Shown one piece after another: positions 1-3,966 of a stretch of DNA of 9,053 nt. The notes under the pieces are model-generated. The model worked only from the letters and a program-made list of their open reading frames with translations, had not been told where the DNA came from and did not search any database. The translations under genes and the position numbers were made by a program. Numbering within the stretch: position 1 is the first letter of the stretch; the number at the start of each line of letters is the position of its first letter. Source of the stretch: Synergistaceae bacterium (GTDB taxonomy: Bacteria; Synergistota; Synergistia; Synergistales; Aminobacteriaceae); assembly GCA_017447325.1 (NCBI GenBank), contig JAFSNU010000304.1, positions 1 through 9,053 on the forward strand. Reading direction: 5' to 3'.

Positions 1-251
1 CAGGCGCGTTTATTATGGCGAAAGTTTACGGTTATGCGAGGATTAGCACTCACCAACAGAATATCGAAAGGCAGGTTAGAAATATTTTGAGCGAAGATAA
101 GGACGCTATAATTGTTCGCGAGACTTACACGGGCAAAATCATTTCACGGCCAGAATTTGAAAAGCTTTTAAAGACAGTAAAGCCGGGCGACACGCTGATA
201 TTTGATAGTGTATCACGCATGAGCCGCAATGCTGAAGAGGGCTTTAAACTG
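1..251 (+). repeat. Left copy of a 251-bp direct repeat (recombinase gene start)
   Basis: These 251 bases match 8803-9053 in the same orientation with no gaps. By eye I count 14 mismatches (at 41, 42, 53, 56, 65, 152, 170, 179, 185, 206, 212, 216, 218 and 230), about 94% identity. The repeat covers the 14 bases before the recombinase ATG and its first 79 codons. Both window edges fall inside it, so its true extent cannot be seen. The mismatches rule out a plain assembly overlap of a circular molecule, unless strain variants were mixed. Confidence 0.95.
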
Positions 252-737
252 TATAAAGAGCTTTATACGAAGGGCGTGAATTTAGTATTTTTAAAAGAGC
301 ATATTATCGATACGGACACCTACAAAGAGCAATTAGAAAAGTCTAAAAAACGTTTTGAAGTAACGACAGGGGACGGTGCGACAGATAAATTAGTCAACAC
401 TATACTTGATGCGCTGAATGAATATATATTGAGCCTTGCGGAAAAACAAATCTATTTAGCGTTTGAGCAAGCTCAAAAGGAAGTTGACGATTTGCGGCAG
501 AGAACGCGCGAAGGAATTGAAACGGCGCGGCGCAATGGTAAGCGCATTGGTACACCGGCGGGATCTGTCTTGCATGTCAAGAAGAAAGAGCCGATAAAAG
601 AATTAATTAAAAAGCACTCCAAAGACTTTTTGGGTACGTTGAACGATAAACAGGTTATCGGAGTTATTAACAGCGAGGGCTTGAGCGTATCAAGAAATAC
701 TTATTATCGATATAAACGCGAGATAGTCACGGAGTAA
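15..737 (+). CDS. Small serine recombinase (resolvase/invertase family)
   Basis: A 240-aa protein that would cut and rejoin DNA at specific sites through a phosphoserine link. The N-terminal resolvase domain (about residues 3-150) opens with YGYARIST, placing the nucleophile at Ser11 and an arginine at Arg9; Arg45 lies in SRPEFEKLL. The core motif reads DSVSRMSRN (64-72), where gamma-delta resolvase has DRLGR, so one conserved arginine is replaced by Ser65. A long helix and linker follow (QRTREGIETARRNGKRIG, around 162-179). The tail ends in a probable helix-turn-helix (SVSRNTYYRYKRE). The length is that of small resolvases, not large serine integrases. It resembles a recombinase subfamily I recall from gut Clostridia mobile elements. 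The window starts 14 bases before the ATG, so most of its control region is missing. A strong terminator follows, and a diverged second copy lies at the far end. Resolution, inversion or integration cannot be told apart here. Confidence 0.93.
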   Translation: MAKVYGYARISTHQQNIERQVRNILSEDKDAIIVRETYTGKIISRPEFEKLLKTVKPGDTLIFDSVSRMSRNAEEGFKLYKELYTKGVNLVFLKEHIIDTDTYKEQLEKSKKRFEVTTGDGATDKLVNTILDALNEYILSLAEKQIYLAFEQAQKEVDDLRQRTREGIETARRNGKRIGTPAGSVLHVKKKEPIKELIKKHSKDFLGTLNDKQVIGVINSEGLSVSRNTYYRYKREIVTE

Positions 738-778
738 ACGAGAGCTATGATAAACGCGTTAAGCTAACTTAATATTTG

Positions 779-812
779 AGCCTGTAAGTTTGCGAGAGCT
801 TGCAGGCTTTTT
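779..812 (+). terminator. Intrinsic terminator of the recombinase gene
   Basis: A 10-bp stem (AGCCTGTAAG at 779-788 with CTTGCAGGCT at 799-808, one G-T wobble) encloses a 10-nt loop and runs into TTTTT at 808-812. It lies 41 bp after the recombinase stop, so that gene appears to be a separate transcription unit. Confidence 0.85.
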
Positions 813-1010
813 ATTATGCACTTGGCCGGAGAGCGTTCAGATATTAGAGAATGAGCCGCGAGAATTTTCCGGTAAAGCATCACAATACGGATAGCACAGG
901 CAAAAAACGGGTGATAGGACTATTTAGATTAACGCGGCAATATAATTTATCCTTAAATTAGAGCGAGACCGTCACGCCATTTATAGGTAAGACTTTAAAA
1001 CTTGCTATTT
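813..1010. other. Non-coding spacer between recombinase and parA
   Basis: I see no gene here. The stretch holds one GGCCGGAGAGC motif (824-834; similar copies at 8156 and 8612) and one copy of the dispersed repeat with core AATATAATTTATCCTT (934-954). A weak promoter-like pair, TTGCTA (1002-1007) and TATATA (1025-1030) with 17-bp spacing, could drive parA. The A/T richness there makes any -10 match poor evidence. Confidence 0.5.
934..954 (+). repeat. Dispersed intergenic repeat, copy 1
   Basis: This 21-bp stretch from GCGGCAATA through TTTATCCTT matches 7705-7725 at 20 of 21 positions. Its last 16 bases, AATATAATTTATCCTT, are identical to 8503-8518. The similarity to the copy near 8503 probably begins further upstream, at GATAGGACTAT (913) versus GATGGACTAT (8470). 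Confidence 0.75.
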
Positions 1011-1014
1011 AGAG

Positions 1015-1096
1015 TTATTATAATTATATAAATACAATAATTATTTATTTATAATAATATTAAATATGTTATAATTAAAATATTATAATAAATAAA
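1015..1096. repeat. A/T-only tract upstream of parA (candidate centromere/operator)
   Basis: An 82-bp stretch with only two G/C bases before the parA ribosome-binding site. It contains TTATTATAATTATA (1015-1028), repeated exactly at 2121-2134 after the RHH gene, and several ATAATTAT/AATTATTT variants. Short ParA-RHH systems commonly bind repeats upstream of parA, so this may be parS and an autoregulated promoter. Low complexity is the main reason for caution. Confidence 0.45.
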
Positions 1097-1110
1097 GGAG
1101 TGATATAAAT

Positions 1111-1890
1111 ATGAGCGATATTATAGCCTTAATAACTAAAAAAGGCGGAAGCGGTAAGACTACCACAGCGCAAGCCTTAACCGCAGGCTTTACAGCTAAA
1201 GGGCTAAAAGTGTTAGCGGTTGATTTAGACGGACAGGCAAATTTAACTTATTCAATGGGCGTAAACGCTGATGGTGTAACTATATTTGACGTATTAACCG
1301 GAGCGGTTAATATTAGGGACGCTGTACATCATACGGACAGAGGCGATATAATCACGGCTAACTCACGTCTTGACTTGGCCGATATGAAGTTGACCGGTGC
1401 GGGGCGCAACTTGCTTTTAAAAAACGTTTTAGAGGGCTTACGACTTGAATACGATTTAATAATACTCGATACGTTACCATTCTTTGGAGTACTTACATTA
1501 AACGCATTAGCGGCATCAAACGGGGTCATCATACCGGCAAAAGCTGATGTATTTAATTTAAATATGTTTAAGAGAACTTGCGACATGCTTAATTCTGTTC
1601 ATCAAGCACTTAACGCTGATTTAAAGCTCTATGGAGTTTTGCTAACTCACTTTAAGCCGAATACTAAAAACACGCGAGATTTATTAGGCTTATTTGAGCA
1701 AGAAGCAAAAGAACAGGGGACGCACATATTTAACTCAAAAATACGCGAGACCGTAAGCATTCAGACAGCGCAAGCTATGCAGAAAGATATTTTGACATAT
1801 CAGCCTAAAAGCAACGCAGCACAAGACTATAACGCATTTATTGACGAGTTAGAAAGTTTAATCAAGAATGGAGATAATAACAATGGATAG
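1111..1890 (+). CDS. parA: ParA-type partition ATPase
   Basis: A 259-aa ParA/Soj (MinD superfamily) ATPase that would position or segregate the element by ATP-driven binding to nucleoid DNA. The deviant Walker A is KKGGSGKTTT (residues 10-19, signature Lys11, nucleotide-binding Lys16). Walker A' follows in VLAVDLDGQANLT (about 34-46). Walker B lies in LIILDTLPF (about 115-123), where the common form is DTPP. There is no N-terminal helix-turn-helix before the Walker A motif, which fits the short, type Ib ParA class. Its normal partner, a small RHH DNA-binding protein, overlaps its end by 8 bp. GGAG at 1097-1100 lies 10 bases before the ATG and supports the start. The gene sits between two nearly pure A/T tracts that share a 14-mer. 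ParA-like ATPases also occur in integrative elements and satellites, so a plasmid state is likely but not proven. Confidence 0.93.
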   Translation: MSDIIALITKKGGSGKTTTAQALTAGFTAKGLKVLAVDLDGQANLTYSMGVNADGVTIFDVLTGAVNIRDAVHHTDRGDIITANSRLDLADMKLTGAGRNLLLKNVLEGLRLEYDLIILDTLPFFGVLTLNALAASNGVIIPAKADVFNLNMFKRTCDMLNSVHQALNADLKLYGVLLTHFKPNTKNTRDLLGLFEQEAKEQGTHIFNSKIRETVSIQTAQAMQKDILTYQPKSNAAQDYNAFIDELESLIKNGDNNNG

Positions 1891-2116
1891 CGTAAACGAT
1901 GAACTTATTAATGGCGGGAAAAATCCAGTAGGGCGGCCAAGGACGGACGGCGAAAAGAAAAAGCATTTTACTTTATCACTGACGCCGACGCTAATATCAC
2001 GGCTGAATAAAGCTGTTGCGCGTAAACAGTTAGAGACAGGCGATAAACAAACGTTATCGGGGCTAATTAATGAGTTCATAGAAAAAGGATTAGCTGAAAT
2101 GGAATTAGATAATTAA
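1883..2116 (+). CDS. Ribbon-helix-helix (CopG/ParG-like) partition partner
   Basis: A 77-aa protein taken from the ATG at 1883, because GGAG (1870-1873) lies 9 bases upstream; an in-frame ATG at 1868 precedes that site. The first 8 bases overlap the end of parA (ATGGATAG), so translation is probably coupled. The N-terminal 25 residues are flexible and basic (NPVGRPRTDGEKKKH). A typical RHH core follows: beta strand HFTLSLT, helix PTLISRLNKAVARKQ, then TLSGLINEFIEKGLAEM. In type Ib partition systems such a protein binds the centromere, represses the operon and stimulates ParA. Position and fold support that role; the sequence does not say which site it binds. The nearby A/T tracts are the obvious candidates. 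Confidence 0.82.
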   Translation: MDSVNDELINGGKNPVGRPRTDGEKKKHFTLSLTPTLISRLNKAVARKQLETGDKQTLSGLINEFIEKGLAEMELDN

Positions 2117-2160
2117 ATAATTATTATAATTATAATATTATTAAAATTATTTAATTATAA
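2111..2160. repeat. 50-bp pure A/T tract after the partition genes
   Basis: Fifty consecutive A/T bases overlap the RHH stop codon and run to 2160. The tract holds TTATTATAATTATA (2121-2134, identical to 1015-1028) and the perfect palindrome TTATAATTATAA (2124-2135). It may be a second partition site, an operator, or the terS promoter region. Confidence 0.45.
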
Positions 2161-2190
2161 GGCGTATTTTATTACAACAGGAATTTTAAT

Positions 2191-2595
2191 ATGGCTTTAT
2201 CTCATAGACAGCAAGCCTTTATAGAGAATTATACAGGCAACGCTACTGAAGCGGCCAAGCTTGCAGGGTACAGTGAGGCAACCGCGTATTCGTCAGGGCA
2301 AAGACTACTCAAGCAGCCGCAGATAGCCGAGGCGATACGGGCAAGAGAGCAGGAGCGTCAAGCCCCGAATATTGCCAATAGAGAGCAGCGACTTGCATTT
2401 TGGACGGCGGTAATGAGAGACCCCGACGAGAGTACGCGCGACCGACTCAGAGCGTCAGAGTTATTAGCAAAAGCACAGGGCGACTTCTTAATCAAAATCG
2501 CTGAAGAGAGCGAGACTCATATTGATTTAACGGCGGCGGTTAGGCTTGTATTGCTTGAACGGGACGCTGAAAGACAGCGCAAAGAGGAATATTAA
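2191..2595 (+). CDS. terS: Phage terminase small subunit (orphan TerS)
   Basis: A 134-aa protein of the Terminase_2 type. In phages TerS oligomers recognise pac or cos DNA and hand it to the large subunit for cutting and packaging. The N-terminal DNA-binding helix-turn-helix carries the family pattern: HRQQAFIENY, NATEAAKLAGYS (17-28), then TAYSSGQRLLKQPQIAEAI. The middle part (NREQRLAFWTAVMRDPDESTRDRLRASELLAKAQGDF) is also typical, and the charged C-terminal helix (RLVLLERDAERQRKEEY) would contact partners. AGGA just upstream (about 2179-2182) supports the start. No terminase large subunit, portal, protease or capsid gene lies in the window. In SaPIs and Gram-negative PICIs a solitary terS redirects the helper phage's packaging machine to satellite DNA, which is the inferred role here. 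A leftover from a decayed prophage is the alternative, but the frame is intact and full length. Confidence 0.88.
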   Translation: MALSHRQQAFIENYTGNATEAAKLAGYSEATAYSSGQRLLKQPQIAEAIRAREQERQAPNIANREQRLAFWTAVMRDPDESTRDRLRASELLAKAQGDFLIKIAEESETHIDLTAAVRLVLLERDAERQRKEEY

Positions 2596-2627
2596 TTATA
2601 GAAGACAGGGCAAAGCATTTAGTAAAG

Positions 2628-2639
2628 TAATTTATCCTT
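2628..2639 (+). repeat. Dispersed intergenic repeat, copy 2 (short)
   Basis: TAATTTATCCTT lies 33 bp after terS. It matches the core of the copies at 934, 7705 and 8503. The upstream CAGGGCAAAGC also resembles CAGGGCAAGC before the 8503 copy. Confidence 0.5.
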
Positions 2640-2702
2640 TTGAGCTTTAAACACAGCCTAACGCGCGATTTAAAGCGGTTAGTTACGATTAAAAAAGAAA
2701 TT

Positions 2703-2735
2703 GCCGGAGACTAAAGCCCCTCCGGCGTAATTTTT
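2703..2735 (+). terminator. Intrinsic terminator after terS
   Basis: GCCGGAG (2703-2709) pairs with CTCCGGC (2720-2726) around a 10-nt loop, and TTTTT follows at 2731-2735. Flanking AAATT/AATTT can extend the stem past a GT bulge. It lies about 110 bp after terS and probably ends the parA-RHH-terS transcript. Confidence 0.7.
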
Positions 2736-2802
2736 ATCATGAATTTTGTGAATAAAAATTCGAAATATTTTTGCTAAATAGCGCAAAATGCTATGTTCGT
2801 AC

Positions 2803-2831
2803 TTGCTAAAAAACAAAATATTATGTATTAT
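2803..2831 (+). promoter_or_regulatory. Candidate sigma-70 promoter for the alpA operon
   Basis: TTGCTA (2803-2808) and TATTAT (2826-2831) are separated by exactly 17 bp. It is the best + strand promoter match before alpA and would give a leader of roughly 330 nt. That leader contains the inverted repeat at 2845-2872 and is antisense to the candidate small RNA. Confidence 0.45.
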
Positions 2832-2844
2832 ATAGATAAATAAG

Positions 2845-2872
2845 ATTATATCGCGCTTTAGCGTGATATAAT
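2845..2872. repeat. 28-bp inverted repeat, likely operator, with extended -10 element
   Basis: ATTATATCGCGC (2845-2856) and GCGTGATATAAT (2861-2872) are inverted copies with one mismatch around TTTA. No T-run follows, so it is not a terminator. The right arm contains TGATATAAT, an extended -10 element. The site sits just past the promoter at 2803-2831, a suitable place for a repressor or activator such as AlpA. Confidence 0.5.
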
Positions 2873-2952
2873 GCGGGGTAAGGGATTTAAAAGAAAAAAG
2901 AAAGATAGAATTATGAATTATGATTATGAAATAAATTAAAAAGAGATAAATT

Positions 2953-3002
2953 AAAAAAATAGCCCTTGTTCGTTTGAGTTTGGCGACACGAGCGAACAGG
3001 GC
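2953..3002 (-). terminator. Minus-strand intrinsic terminator
   Basis: Read on the minus strand, GCCCTGTTCG (3002-2993) pairs with CGAACAAGGGC (2972-2962) with a one-base bulge. It is followed by TATTTTTTT (2961-2953). On the + strand no T-run follows. No credible minus-strand protein gene ends here, so it suggests a short non-coding transcript. Confidence 0.6.
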
Positions 3003-3097
3003 GAGGAAACAACAATAAAATACGAGCAACGAGAGTTAATCACGTTAAAAGTGTCTAACTCTTATCAACTCTTATTAACTTCATTTATTTTTGTTGC
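2955..3097 (-). ncRNA. Candidate ~140-nt antisense RNA in the alpA leader
   Basis: A minus-strand promoter-like pair at 3131-3104 would start RNA near 3097. A minus-strand intrinsic terminator ends it near 2955. Between them lies a second hairpin (7-bp arms at 3032-3038 and 3056-3062, with an inner CAC/GTG pair), so the RNA would have two stem-loops and little coding potential. Such compact RNAs resemble the antisense regulators of plasmid replication and the leader RNA that controls the P4 alpha operon. It would pair with the leader of the alpA mRNA. The boundaries come only from promoter and terminator matches. Confidence 0.4.
3057..3086 (+). repeat. Three 10-bp tandem repeats upstream of alpA
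   Basis: AACTCTTATC, AACTCTTATT and AACTTCATTT follow one another with a 10-bp period, close to one helical turn. A second 10-bp pair, CAATTTATCA and CAATTTATTT, lies at 3101-3120 and overlaps the minus-strand -10. Helical phasing suggests cooperative protein binding, possibly by AlpA itself. Confidence 0.5.
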
Positions 3098-3103
3098 CTT
3101 CAA

Positions 3104-3131
3104 TTTATCACAATTTATTTCAGGGTGTCAA
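3104..3131 (-). promoter_or_regulatory. Candidate minus-strand promoter
   Basis: On the minus strand, TTGACA (3131-3126) is a perfect -35. GATAAA (3109-3104) is a four-of-six -10 at 16-bp spacing, with TG immediately upstream. It would fire leftward, away from alpA, into the region ended by the 2953-3002 terminator. Confidence 0.45.
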
Positions 3132-3170
3132 GTTTTATTTTTGCAAGTGGTAAGAAAGGAGAAATTAAAA

Positions 3171-3344
3171 ATGAGCAATTTTTTGACAATGAAAGAGCTT
3201 GCGGCGCAGCTCAAGGTTACAAAAGCAACTCTTTTTTCACTAATGAAGCGAGGACAATTCCCAGCCGGAATAAGAATAGGCCGGTGCAGGCGTTGGAATA
3301 TCGACGAGATTGACAGATGGGCAGAAGCTCAGCAGGAGGCTTAA
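3171..3344 (+). CDS. alpA: AlpA-family helix-turn-helix regulator/excisionase
   Basis: A 57-aa protein of the AlpA / MerR-like HTH_17 group. These small proteins bind DNA through a winged helix and act as excisionases or as activators of the integrase or replication operon. The order is typical: TMKELAAQLKVTKATLFSLMKRG (helix-turn-helix), FPAGIRIGRCRRW (wing), NIDEIDRWAEAQ (end helix). The start at 3171 is chosen because GGAG (3158-3161) lies 9 bases upstream; the longer frame from 3051 runs through the repeats and has no family similarity. It heads a tight cluster with two small genes, only 5 bp before the next ATG. An alpA before a primase-replication gene is the order seen in Gram-negative PICIs and P4-like satellites. 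No tyrosine integrase, the usual partner of an AlpA excisionase, is visible. Confidence 0.85.
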   Translation: MSNFLTMKELAAQLKVTKATLFSLMKRGQFPAGIRIGRCRRWNIDEIDRWAEAQQEA

Positions 3345-3349
3345 TCAAG

Positions 3350-3532
3350 ATGTTATTAAAAGATTTTAAACTTGTCAAAAGTCTTGATGAATTGCGGACG
3401 TTAGGCTATGAACCCGACGATTTTACGCGGGTAGCTTTTGAGCGCGGAGCTGAAATCGGCTTGCTAATTGGCGAGGACGACTCCGCCATTGTTGTAGCAA
3501 GCAAGCCAGCTCAGGAGGCGCAGCATGTTTAA
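3350..3532 (+). CDS. Small unknown protein (60 aa) in the alpA operon
   Basis: I do not recognise this protein. A perfect AGGAGG (3334-3339), lying inside the end of alpA, is 10 bases before the ATG and strongly supports translation from 3350. It is acidic and soluble-looking, with no membrane segment or signal peptide. A helical first half (SLDELRTLGYEPDD) leads into EIGLLIGEDDSAIVVASKP. The second half is similar in spacing and residues to the next gene's product (EDDLDIALAILP), so the two may be diverged duplicates. Its last 8 bases overlap the following gene, indicating translational coupling. Confidence 0.75.
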   Translation: MLLKDFKLVKSLDELRTLGYEPDDFTRVAFERGAEIGLLIGEDDSAIVVASKPAQEAQHV

Positions 3533-3692
3533 AGGCTTACGGAAATTAAGCAAGGCCGAGGCGTTAGAATATGCAAAATATGACGGCGTTGTTAAAGCAG
3601 CGTTAGACCTTAATATTGATATGTTTGTAATCAATGAGACTGAAGACGACTTAGATATTGCGCTTGCGATATTGCCTAACAACAAGGCCTAA
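3525..3692 (+). CDS. Small unknown protein (55 aa), coupled to the gene before
   Basis: The protein starts MFKGLRKLSK and ends LPNNKA. AGGAGG at 3513-3518 sits 6 bases before the ATG, and the start overlaps the preceding stop by 8 bp (ATGTTTAA), so translation is almost surely coupled. The N-terminus is basic; the rest is acidic with a DLNIDMFVINETEDDLDIALAI stretch. I find no known domain. A link to the neighbouring 60-aa protein by duplication is plausible. In PICIs, small genes between alpA and the primase often encode regulators or helper-phage interference factors; whether that applies here is unknown. Confidence 0.72.
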   Translation: MFKGLRKLSKAEALEYAKYDGVVKAALDLNIDMFVINETEDDLDIALAILPNNKA

Positions 3693-3693
3693 A

Positions 3694-3798
3694 ATGAGTG
3701 TTGAAGTCTTGATTTTAGTTTTAATCGATTTTATGCGGACTATTAGCGCAGAGCCCGTTTGTTGGCGGCGGGCTTATGCGCTCTTATTCAGATTTTAA
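3694..3798 (+). CDS. Possible 34-aa leader peptide
   Basis: An ATG 1 bp after the 55-aa gene opens a 34-codon frame (MSVEVLILVLIDFMRTISAE...), hydrophobic at the start, with AAGG about 6 bases upstream. It reads through the hairpin at 3746-3781, so ribosome passage could affect folding. It could equally be chance. No homology is recognised. Confidence 0.22.
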   Translation: MSVEVLILVLIDFMRTISAEPVCWRRAYALLFRF

Positions 3799-3948
3799 GT
3801 TTGGAGATTTAATCATGTTTAGCTTTTTAGCTGTTATAATAAGCAAAGCGGCTCAAAGCTTAAATGTCATTAAGTCATTGAGCCGCTATCAACCGCAGGA
3901 AAATTATATCACTTTTCTGCGGAAATTTGCAACGCGCATTTTTAGCGC
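3746..3948 (+). promoter_or_regulatory. Four successive hairpins in the primase leader
   Basis: Hairpin 1: GCGCA (3746-3750) plus AGCCCG (3752-3757) pair with CGGGCT (3769-3774) plus TGCGC (3777-3781). Hairpin 2: AGCGGCTCAA (3847-3856) with TTGAGCCGCT (3878-3887), with an inner CTTAA/TTAAG. Hairpin 3: CCGCAG-G-AAAA (3893-3903) with TTTTCTGCGG (3913-3922). Hairpin 4: GCGC (3934-3937) with GCGC (3945-3948), just before the ribosome-binding site. None ends in a proper T-run. This could be a structured leader controlling the primase-helicase or a priming/origin site. Confidence 0.5.
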
Positions 3949-3961
3949 AGAAAGGAGATAG
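3815..3961 (+). CDS. Possible 48-aa small protein before the primase gene
   Basis: The frame opens at an ATG with GGAG (3803-3806) 8 bases upstream. It runs through hairpins 2-4 and stops at 3961, just before the primase ATG. The product is basic with a hydrophobic start (MFSFLAVIISKAAQ) and ends FATRIFSAERR. The inverted repeats may explain the open frame as chance. If real, it would be translationally linked to the primase gene. Confidence 0.28.
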   Translation: MFSFLAVIISKAAQSLNVIKSLSRYQPQENYITFLRKFATRIFSAERR

Positions 3962-3966
3962 TGTTT

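Noticed and set aside
2679..3029. 116-codon minus-strand frame with a hydrophobic product
   Set aside because: It is Ile/Phe/Leu-rich because the DNA is A/T-rich, has no visible ribosome-binding site and overlaps two terminator hairpins and the inverted repeat.
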